Positions 13,601 through 22,437 of a stretch of DNA of 64,000 nt are shown one piece after another (position 1 is the first letter of the stretch; every line of letters starts with the position of its first letter). This DNA comes from Floccularia luteovirens (Eukaryota; Basidiomycota; Agaricomycetes; Agaricales; Squamanitaceae). The translations under genes were made by a program, and so were the position numbers. Under the pieces are notes generated by a model. That model was given only the letters and a program-made list of their open reading frames with translations, was not told the DNA's origin and searched no databases. The stretch spans positions 1,178,001 to 1,242,000 of the forward strand of contig VSJF01000005.1 in the NCBI GenBank assembly GCA_009739215.1, given 5' to 3'.

Positions 13601-15440
13601 ACGGATTCAGGAGACACTCCTCAGTCCCCAATACTCTTCTCCATACCTGCTCTTCCGAATTTCCCTGATTCGCACATCATATTTAGACAGGTAAGATATC
13701 ACCGACTAATCATTTGCATATCGCGCCTGACTACAGATCGAGGCCGGAGATGCGGCTATCTTAGTTGAATTTGGAAGCATGCGTCTTGACATCTTCACTA
13801 GAGCGAAAATCCATTTATTTGAGACTTTCATCAAAACAAAATCTGATATCAAGGGCTTGGGTGTTTTATGTCCATGCATCCGTTCCACTCTGGTATGTAT
13901 TTCAGTCAAAGTTATTGAGACGTGCTGGATATTTGATAGTGCCATTACGACCCCCAAGTTGCAAACCAAGGCGCTATATTAGATGTCCTTGTTCAAGCAG
14001 CCAAATCAATTCCTGTAAACGTTTCTGACCTGAATTTCCCTAGTCGGAAGGTGACCTTCCCGATCGTGCTGGATGATATGTGGAATCGTGAGGCATTGGA
14101 AAGATATAGTCGCTCTATTCGTGACGAGGCTGTATACTTGCCCAGCAATATTGATTACCTTGCGAGAAATAACGGTCTGGACGGTGGTCCTAGTGCAGCT
14201 CTTGAAAAATTGATATCATCGGATTAGGTACTGATTGAGACCAATTCTTTGACCCATAAAAATTGTTTGCTAATGAGCATGAAATAGATCATTTTGGGCG
14301 TCGGATTTTATTTTGCATGTCCATTCCTTGTTCCGGTCAGTGAAGGCGCAATATGATTTTGGAGGTATCGACAATTCGTACAGATTGATCCCAGGTGTCG
14401 TTTAGTTGGTCAAAAGATGAATCCTTCACGAACATTTACTCCCAGAGTGAGTTCTTGTTTAGCTATACAGTTCTGCATTCCCAGGAGTGTTGAAACGATT
14501 GTTAGGGTGCAATTGGGATAGCTGGGCCAGTAGCTGCAATCTATCCTATCGAGTCGCCAGGGGGTTATCAATTATTTGGGAGAACGCTTCCTGCATGGCA
14601 GACATGGGGAAAGGGACCCTCGTTTACACCAGATAGACCTTGGCTTCTTGAGTCGTTCGATCAGGTCAGCTTAAAATCTCTTTCTTATAATTGTTCTTGT
14701 TGAACAGGAGGTAGATTCATTTCGAACAAGTTACGGAAAGTGAATATGAGAAAGTAAAGTTACAAACAAGACATTGTTTACAATTTTTCGTGACGAACTT
14801 ACTAGATCGAGAAGAGTTTCGATTCTGGTCAATACCAATTCAAAGTAATTATGTTCTTTTTTTGGACTGATCATACCTGACAAAAAATCCAGATCGAGCC
14901 AGCGATATTTTCAACGGCTGATTATACTAAATTCCTTGGTTCAATAACCGAAGACCTAGTCGAATTCAGGAAAGGTCAGCAGAAAGGTAGCGCAAATGAA
15001 GAGAAGAGGCAAGTTACATATGTGAGCTTATAAACAATGCAAAAGTTAAATATTTTCCTGCACCAGAGAACGTGAATTGCTCCACAAATGGGAGTCGAGG
15101 GTTGCAGCGTCTCCAACTAATGTTCAGCAAAATGAAGCAGAAGGTATGAGAGCCTTCATATAAATTGATATATCGATTATAATCAAAAAATTGAACAGGA
15201 GAGGCTGGTTCGACCACAGTGACGGCTCCATTATTTGCATCAGTGTGGAAGTTGATATGTACTGTCGGATATGTGGTACAATCAGCGGACGATATTCTCA
15301 TGATCCTGGAGGCTATGAAATCAGAGATTCCTGTTAAAGCGGGTTCGGATAACATAGGAAAATCGGTAATTGGGTTTGGGAGGGGGATTCAGGAACAAGC
15401 TGTGGTGCGGCCTGGTGATGTGTTGGTTGTATTCAAATAA
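10603..15440 (+). CDS. Biotin carboxylase-PxpC-PxpB-biotin carrier fusion (urea carboxylase-like), with in-frame TAG
   Basis: Nineteen exons can be joined to 1284 codons. Order: biotin carboxylase ([25 protein letters not shown] grasp; [18 protein letters not shown]); KipA/PxpC-like half ([40 protein letters not shown]); KipI/PxpB-like half ([30 protein letters not shown]); biotinyl domain with EAMKSEIPV, whose Lys should carry biotin. Urea carboxylase has this same domain order. The allophanate hydrolase (amidase) part of fungal urea amidolyase is absent, and a LamB/YcsF gene is nearby, so a 5-oxoprolinase-type role is also possible. Exons: 10603-11244, 11297-11365, 11414-11597, 11653-11723, 11781-12077, 12138-12370, 12430-12871, 12941-13374, 13438-13690, 13737-13892, 13940-14227, 14288-14335, 14384-14446, 14506-14664, 14715-14753, 14806-14844, 14893-15008, 15067-15143, 15199-15440. 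Codon 14225-14227 is TAG where Trp is expected; read literally, the second PxpB half and the biotin carrier are lost. Confidence 0.82.
11724..11780 (+). other. GC-AG intron in the biotin-dependent enzyme
   Basis: The exon ends ...ACAAGAATCCAG and the next block GTTGAACACCCTG encodes the conserved NTRIQ-VEHPVTE motif. Only an intron starting GCAGGT and ending ATTATAG keeps the motif in frame; the nearby GT (GTCTCA) shifts the frame into a stop. Length is 57 nt. Confidence 0.7.
14225..14227 (+). other. In-frame TAG at the end of exon 11
   Basis: The reading frame runs [11 protein letters not shown], directly followed by a donor GTACTG. The next exon starts [13 protein letters not shown]. With TGG the join would read SDW-IILGVG, which fits KipI/PxpB-type sequences at this point. 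Other nearby GT donors (around 14173-14185) are in phase 1 and would shift the downstream frame, so the stop cannot be spliced out simply. Confidence 0.7.
15009..15066 (+). other. GC-AG intron, second in this gene
   Basis: The exon ends GAAGAGAAGAG and is followed by GCAAGT, the consensus form of a GC donor. The acceptor is CACCAG, giving a 58 nt intron. The join restores [13 protein letters not shown] in frame with the downstream biotinyl domain. Confidence 0.72.
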
Positions 15441-15822
15441 AGTGTTGGTATGATAATGTACATTGTTATGTATCATGATATACAGGTAGAACTAAACAAG
15501 TGTGTGACAGTAGTGGATGCATATATGAAGCGATAATCCTGTTTCAGAGCTCGTACGAATCAATAATTGTATCTTGTTACATATCTTGTTTCTGTGGTGG
15601 TGAGCGACATGGGACGTCATGAACTGTGAACAGAATTAAACTTGAATATTCTAATGAGTCAATAGGAAACGTACGTATAGGAGAGCTAGGGAGTGATGAA
15701 TCTGAATCTGAATATTGGCTTGAATCTGAGCTCTGGGGCGGAGAGGATGTAGATATATTGTCGGACCTGGCGGAAGCAGTATTAACATTAACAACTTTGA
15801 CAATAATGTAATTAACAACAAC
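15441..15822. other. Convergent spacer
   Basis: About 380 bp lie between the 3' ends of the biotin enzyme and the small minus-strand gene. It contains a repeated TGAATCTGAATCTGAATATTGGCTTGAATCTGAGC-like stretch (split around 15697-15731) but no supported gene. Confidence 0.4.
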
Positions 15823-16283
15823 TCACATATCGGCAATCAGCTGGGACAATTCATTGCATGTGCGCTGCTGTTCAAAAAGCAGTTGGTCCCAATCAAAATT
15901 TGCCCAATCGAGTGGGGGGAGTTCTTGACCAAACCAATCGGGTTCAGTAACAGTCTTAGTATTTGTATATGCTAAATCTCTCTGTTCTAGCTCTTGTAGT
16001 ATGTCTTCTTCGGTGAAATCTGATGACCATATAAACTCTTTAGATAAACATAACAGTAGGGGATAAAGGAGAAAGGGCAACGCACAATCTAGCATGGGGT
16101 CCATGTTATAGAATGCTTGAGTGCTAGGTTCTATTTCAAAACCTAGCATTTCCCATCCAGTGATCTCGTTTATACTTCTGAATTGATAATAAGCCATGCA
16201 GATATAGTAGTTGAATTGAATACTCACTGCATAAATGCATCGAATTCAAAATCACTGAGAGGTTCAGGTTGTGAATAGGACAT
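15823..16283 (-). CDS. Small acidic protein of unknown function
   Basis: Two exons (16228-16283, 15823-16177) joined over a 50 nt GTGAGT...TTCAG intron give 136 residues. The start MSYSQPEPLSDFEFDAFMQ was chosen because it is the only ATG giving a clean in-frame splice. The protein is acidic and rich in aromatic residues, with a central hydrophobic LDCALPFLLYPLLLCL segment and a C-terminal DWFGQELPPLDWANFDW stretch. No family is recognised. Acidic W/F/L-rich tails occur in transcription activators, but that is only a possibility. Confidence 0.5.
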
Positions 16284-16881
16284 GTTTTTTCAGAGATTGG
16301 AGAAGGAAGCTATCTACTGCGCGCACTTTTATAGACATATTGAGAAGCGCTTCGAGATTTGGTGTGACCAACTGGGGGACCCTAGCTTTGACATATTATC
16401 CGTCCGCTTTGATTTTTGGCCATGCTACGCTTTGACTTTGACAATGAAACATTTTGTGATAAACTGACGGGTTGGCCAATAATATGCGTACGTGTATTGT
16501 AGGTTTGACTGAGGGCAGTTTTTATTTTCAAGAGTCGGTGCCTGTACGGGATACTAGATCTTAAGGTTTGAATATTTGAATCGTCACTGTACATCAGCAC
16601 TCTGTGGATATGCATCAACTGATTTTTCTACGCAGAGATCTATATGAGAACTTGGAGTGTCGTCCTTAGTTGTCATGTTTTTTTACAGTTTACAGTAAGT
16701 GCATGACGTTGATCGAGAGATTCCCGCGCAAACAACACGTCTTTCAGGGAAGTCACGCTTCCTGACCAAGTACAAAGTATATGTCTTTCCATCCTCCGAA
16801 TTTCTTATCCAACAATTAATCACAGAAATAACAAATCATAACAAAATTCAATCCTTATTCAGGCTACGTCACCTTTCTCAA

Positions 16882-18678
16882 ATGCGACGACGCTCGCCAA
16901 TATCCCCAGAACCCCCGCCAGATAGCTACGCGCCACACTTTAGTGTTGGTTATGACTACAACTACGATCCTGCCCGGACCTCCCTTTCTTCATACCACAA
17001 TTCCGCGTTTGATCCATATTCGGATCAGGAGCCATCAACGTCAGATTCAGCTCCAGATTCCGTAATCCGCCATCATGAACGAGACCTTGAATATATGCAT
17101 TGGAATGACTCTACAAATTTCGGCAGTGAATCGTTATTTCGACATAAAGATCGGTCACCCCGACCAGAATCCGAGCGATCTTCCACTCCTCCGAATGTAC
17201 CCGTCCCAGCGTCACCTACACCACAGTATCTTCAGATATCTCAAGAGCTGTCCAAACGTTTAGAAAACCCGGCTTCGACTAGGAAACTCTTGATTCTAGA
17301 CTTGAATGGAACCCTTGTGTTTCGCAGCCCACGTCCACGACGGGAGTACCGTCCTCGTCCACAAAGTGAACAGTCGGCACTGAGACCACTCCGTACGGTC
17401 CATGGGCGACCATTCCTTGACACTTTCAGTCAATACCTCTTCCACCCACAGACCAGAGATTGGCTAGATACGATGGTTTGGAGCTCTGCACAGCCTCATA
17501 GTGTATCAGATATGGTGGATAAGTGTTTTGGATCTCGACAAACTGAGCTTGTGGCCATTTGGGCGAGGGACACGCTTGGGTTGGATGCAACCGACTATAG
17601 TAAGTCTACATTGTACGGAAATTTTGATCAAAGTTACAAACACCATTTTCCTGTCTCTTCTCCATAACAAGATCGGAAAGTACAAACGACGAAAGATCTT
17701 GCAAAACCATGGGCAGCGTTACCTCTACAACCTAGAACCACTGAAAACTCGGAGTCTTACCCAGCGCAAAAACACTCCGCAGAGACCACACTGCTGCTTG
17801 ATGATTCTACCTTGAAAGCTCATCTTCAGCCATGGAATCATCTCTGTATTCAAGAATATGTCGCAAAAATGCGTTCTTGGGATGTCACGGTCCGGGATAG
17901 TGAAGTTGCTTTTTTGGGCCATGATGGGTCTGCAGCTGTTGGTGAGACTCCCACTGTAGAAGCGATTCCAGACGCGAATGTTGTTAGTGAAATCGAACTT
18001 GATGCTCTTGAAGACCATTCTCCGCAATCAGAAGGGGCTCAGCCTTTAAACAAGAAGAAACGTAAACGAGATAAAAAGGACAGGAAGAGACAGGAGAAAT
18101 ACGAGGCATCTGGCCGACCAACTACAGACTTTCTGCATAGATATGATCAGACGCTGCTCGCTGTGGTCGGAATATTAGACGCCATAAAGCACGAGAGTAA
18201 CGTTGCAGGATGGATGCGGAATGGAGGCCTATTGAACAATCCTAACAAACCGGACGACGCGATCAGAGATGGTGTGGCCACAAATGATGACACCCTACAG
18301 AGCGCGGATGGAGGACAAAATATGCGTAAGAAAATTAGAGTTCTGGATGATACTGAAAACGAAGACAACGGAGGATCGTATGCAATCACCGAAGAGCTCG
18401 ACTCTTCGTTACCATCTAATCACCACTCCCTAGCTTCGCATAATCCAAAACAAGATGATCTGGAACCACAGGTTGGGGAAGTCGCAACCGGAATTCCAAT
18501 GGATAATGGTGTTCCTCCGACAGTCGATCACAACAACTCGAGGGGACACAGTCCTCCATTATCCGGTTTGTGGTTTGAAAACGAACTTGCAATGAAACAT
18601 TGGTCTGATCGAGGTGTTCGTGCGTTGGAAGAGCTTGGTATCGAAATTGTTAGTGGGGTGGTTGGTTCATTTGGATGA
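16882..18678 (+). CDS. FCP1/NLI-type HAD phosphatase-like protein (unit A)
   Basis: Exons 16882-17599 and 17672-18678 give 574 residues. The N-terminus is Pro/Ser-rich and disordered. A HAD-type core follows: motif I in LLILDLNGTLV, HGRPFLDTFSQYLF, the VWSSAQPHSV segment (motif II-like Ser) and LLLDDSTLKAHLQPWNHL (the DD motif). This is the NLI-interacting/CTD-phosphatase family. Motif I is DLNGT rather than DxDGT, so the second Asp, the general acid, is Asn. Phosphatase activity may be lost or altered. A lysine-rich patch (KKKRKRDKKDRKRQEK) suggests nuclear targeting. The C-terminus is acidic and low-complexity. An upstream ATG at 16699 is in frame, but the text before MRRRSPISPEPPP is not family-like. 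A broken copy lies at 30.0-31.5 kb. Confidence 0.8.
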
Positions 18679-18870
18679 ATGTCTTTGTATCTAGCAATAG
18701 TTCATGCACATGGCGGTCGTCCTTGCGCTCTACAGACACTTCAACGTTATTATTATTCGCTTTCTGTTATAGAATCTTTGCACTATCTCCTCAATGCTCT
18801 TTATGATAACCTAATTGTAATGACGATATCCAAAAAACACCACTTTTTACGCGCCTATTTTCATTGTAAG

Positions 18871-20142
18871 TTAAGCATCATTATTCAGCGCTAATGCCAA
18901 CAACGAAAAATCAACATGTGCGGTCAAGCGTAGATAACGTTTCTTCAGGAACTTCGCAGCGCTCTTTTGTGTTCCCACAGAAGAGTAATATTATGAGTTA
19001 GCGTTCGAAGAGACAAGAAGGAATCTCACCTCGAGTAGCCCCTCACACTCCCCTCGATCAATTGGTCCTGAACGCGTCCCGTCAAGCTCGATTAACCTCA
19101 TACCTGTACTTGAACTCTGGTTAACATCACTTTGACTCTGTTCATTACTCCCAGCTGCAGCTGCAGCTGTTTGAGTTTGGGGTACAAGCACAGGTGGGGG
19201 TATCGATCCCTCCGCCACATCTCTGAATTCAGCTTCTGGGGCCTCTACAAAACAGATATAATGCAAATCTTTATTTTTTTTCTCAATTAGATCAGATTCC
19301 ATGTGCAAGTTGGCAAAAATTGGGGTGGATTGAAGTATTTGTGCACGTTCTTCTGGCAATTTGTCTGATTTTATCATATTAAAAGAAATGATGGTACAAG
19401 TACTGGAAAGTGACGTACCTTTACAATTGAGGATGTACTTCTGGAGGGGACTTTCAGGTGCTAGGGGAATATCGGACTAAAATATACCCTTCAATTGCAC
19501 TGCTATTTTAAGAGGGTATAGTAACGAACATTTGCAATAGCGTGAATCAAAGCCAGAGTGCCCGTAGCACCCTTCATCTGCATACAAATGAGTCATATGT
19601 AAGACGCTCTGACGAAAATCGTAGTTACATACATCATGCTTTATCCAAAACAAAGTTGGATCTATCGTGGGTTGTCCACCTTGTGAGATTTGTTCGTTTT
19701 CTTCGGCACGCAAATTCCTTGAACTATCAGAGTCTGGAAAAATCATGACGACAGCTTTGACTGGTCTTGGTACCAAATCAAGCATCTAACAAATTCAACA
19801 AAAAAAAGGTCCAAACTATCAGGTTTCGATAAGTAGATAAGTTATGGGCAAGACGTACTGCTCTATCTAATCCAAATACATCATGAAATCTCGCTTGTGA
19901 TACTAACATTCCAGCATTCTTAGCCCACTATTTTGCCACATTATTAGATTCTAGGCTGAACCTTATAAAAACAATGTACCGAGTTGAAAATCTGTAGCAT
20001 GGTCAGATTCTGTCGATGTCGCACTCAAGTAGAGATATGTATGTTATCACAGTACCTCTGGATCGCTCTCTAGTGGTATCCGTGAACCTTGTTCTGCTTC
20101 TGGATGATTCATGGGGACGTTTATCTTTGTGGTTGTGGTCAT
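18871..20142 (-). CDS. Ubiquitin C-terminal hydrolase (peptidase C12)-like, catalytic residues replaced
   Basis: Eight exons (20056-20142, 19980-19991, 19859-19927, 19633-19785, 19530-19577, 19419-19476, 19030-19364, 18871-18963) join in frame to 284 residues. UCH landmarks are clear: IPLESDPE start, FHDVFGLDRAMLDLVPRPVKAVVMIFP region, IHAIANS, SPLQKYI, DLHYICFVE, IELDG and a C-terminal helix AAKFLKKRYL. The active-site block aligns without gaps to the UCH signature Q-x3-N-A-C-G but reads H-DMK-G-A-T-G: the nucleophile Cys is Thr and the oxyanion Gln is His. The GHLYELDG block reads MRLIELDG, so the catalytic His is Arg. An insertion of about 45 residues (Ala/Gln/Ser-rich) separates these halves. 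It is likely a non-catalytic ubiquitin-binding relative. Exon 2 is only 12 nt. The C-terminal half is duplicated at 31.7-32.0 kb. Confidence 0.78.
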
Positions 20143-20690
20143 GAAAGAGATTTTGGGGCCAATGACATCGATGGTGGTGTGCTATTTTAGGAAATAGACT
20201 TTTACGCGATCACGTGATTGTAGTCAATTCGCTGCGCAAGACATTGTCCTGAAGACTGCTAATGGACCTAAGTACCTTCTATATCCAGCATTCGACTACG
20301 ACAAACGACGGAAAGCAAGATTACCAATCGTCAAATCTGGTTCATTGTGGATCGTGCACATTTCCACTCTATATCTGATATCACAAATATACCGCATTGA
20401 ACTCAGCCCCATACGTTCACCTCAACCGAGTCTACCAACACTCTCCCGGAGCTTCTCACAAGCGAGGGCACAACAGTCGTTCATAATCGGTAGATAAAAT
20501 TATTGCTAAGACGCTTCCGACACTCGCTAACATATAAGGAACCTTTGGGTTGAGCAAGTATCTGCTATTACATGTTTGTTGGTCTCTGGCATACTATTCC
20601 CCACACAATTGACTGGAACTACTATAGCGACCATTCCCCCGCCCAAGTCTCATAGACAGTAGATCTGAAACCACTGTCATATACTTATCA
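20143..20690. other. Intergenic region shared with unit B
   Basis: This spacer lies between two divergent genes. Its second half (from about 20350) is also found near 32.1-32.4 kb. A piece around 20242-20330 recurs at 38938-39013. No gene was recognised. Confidence 0.45.
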
Positions 20691-20699
20691 GAAATCCTG

Positions 20700-22260
20700 T
20701 GTTTAGACTGTCCCAATCGAAAAACATTTTCGCGAAGCCGCAAGCTCGATTTCAACGATACGTGTGGTCTGTCATGAGCACAAAAATCAGGTTGATTCCC
20801 GTGTATCTTGTACGATACTCATCTTTCACAACTACACTGTACTTAGTGGATGAGCGGCCATGTAAGATTTGTGTTCGAAATAGTTTTAATTATTGATCAA
20901 TTCTTTGCTATTCAGATCCTTTGTAAGAACTACAATTTATGAATCCTACTGGAACCGGAAAAGTATCTCAACTTTCTTTTCATCTTTAGACAAGGAGCCG
21001 TAAGTCGTACCCTTTTCTTTGATAGGTTATATGTTTAACGTCATGTTAGTATCACAGCGGAGAGGCTTTGGCGCTCAGAAAAGCCAAACCGAGTTCTATT
21101 ACCCAAAAAGTATCGACGGATGTTTGCAAACAAATAAATTGTATGTTTGGAGTACCGCGATATCATGGAGGATGATCGATGACGGGTGATAAAATTTCTT
21201 TTGGCAAGCAGTTTCCCTTCGGTTATGAATACACCTCATTCTCAATTCGTACAGGAATTGGAGAACTCCTTTTTCAGGCTTATCTTGAGCTTGATGGGTC
21301 TCGTGGGTCCAACTTCTGTTTCACCACTCAATTCCTATTCTGCTTTCTCAATTACACCAAGTCCCTCACTATCGACGCCCAATTTAAAAATTGATAATGG
21401 CATTTCAAAATCCATCCCAAATCTCCGCTGTGGAGTTTGTTGCTACGAATTTGCTGATATCCGTCTACAAAGACGAGCTGACGTTTCTACAATTGTCAAC
21501 TCTGATCACTCTGATGAGAGAGGACGCGAGGCAGGTCCATGTGGATATACGATTGGAAACTCACTTTAGCAGGACAATGTTGGAATTTATCATGGCCAAG
21601 TCTGAAGCTAGGAAAGAATCTATGAATATGTAACAAAGAGACGGAACCTGTCCCCCTGCGTCGAAATTGCTGAAAAGAAACAAACTATGCAGGCGAAGAT
21701 GATGAAAAGAAGGGTCAATGGAAAAAAAAAATACCAAAGCCACAGACACCAATGAAAGCACCACCCGATCCTCAAATTTCAGACATACTGGTAATTCTCC
21801 AGGCCACCAAAAACAGTCTACTTTCCAAAAACACAAACACGTCCACAAAAACATGTCTGATACCACAGCCGCTACAACTCCGAGTCAAGTCCTATCTCCC
21901 TTTCAGAATTCGCCCCAGGTCAAGAACGTGGAGATGCAATGTAAACAAGCTGATAGCTCCCTTCTAGCAATAGTATGTAAAGCAGCTACTACGGACAACG
22001 TTTATATACCTCACGCACGTCCTGTAAGTGGTGGCGAATCAAGTGGTGGGGGGTATAATTATGGCGGCTTCGATCTTCTGGAAAGGGATGACGAGCGAGA
22101 GAAGGATTTATGATAAGAGTATACATTATGGGAGGACTATGATGGGAGTAGGGATGGGAATGATACTGGGCCATGTTATGAAGCGATACAACATAACGAA
22201 GGACAGATGAGCAAGAGATGAGATGGGAGGAATGACTATCATTAAGCGTACTTACGTCTC
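20700..22260 (+). pseudogene. Unrecognised duplicated gene, unit A copy (probably decaying)
   Basis: Coding-like blocks occur on the plus strand in different frames: a TIYESYWNRKSISTFF exon ending in a GTAAGT donor near 20996; an exon after a CACAG acceptor near 21059; a middle block near 21380-21630 (VEFVATNLLISVYKDEL, LITLMREDARQVHVDIR); and an Asn/Thr/Ser-rich tail (21718-22113) ending GGFDLLERDDEREKDL. Related blocks in the same order are seen at 32.5-33.99 kb and, inverted, at 44.6-45.5 kb, so this was one gene. No domain is recognised. In this copy the middle and tail blocks are separated by a stop after MNM, where unit B has an open NLHKGDRTRPSVSKSL bridge, so this copy is probably broken here. 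Confidence 0.45.
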
Positions 22261-22437
22261 TTTCTAGATGCTTTTATGACGTTATACAGTTAATTCTAGA
22301 ATCTGTTTCCACCGAACTGCACCATCTGATTGTGATTGAAGTGTGAAACTGTTTTATGTGCGGTTACAAAGTAATAATGCTGTATAGCATTGCTTGGAAT
22401 ATTGCACACATCCGTAAATGGAATGTATTAGTTTGTA

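Noticed and set aside
15690..15735. CRISPR-like or tandem-repeat array
   Set aside because: Only a few degenerate TGAATCTGA-type units without spacers in a eukaryotic spacer; too short to be an array.
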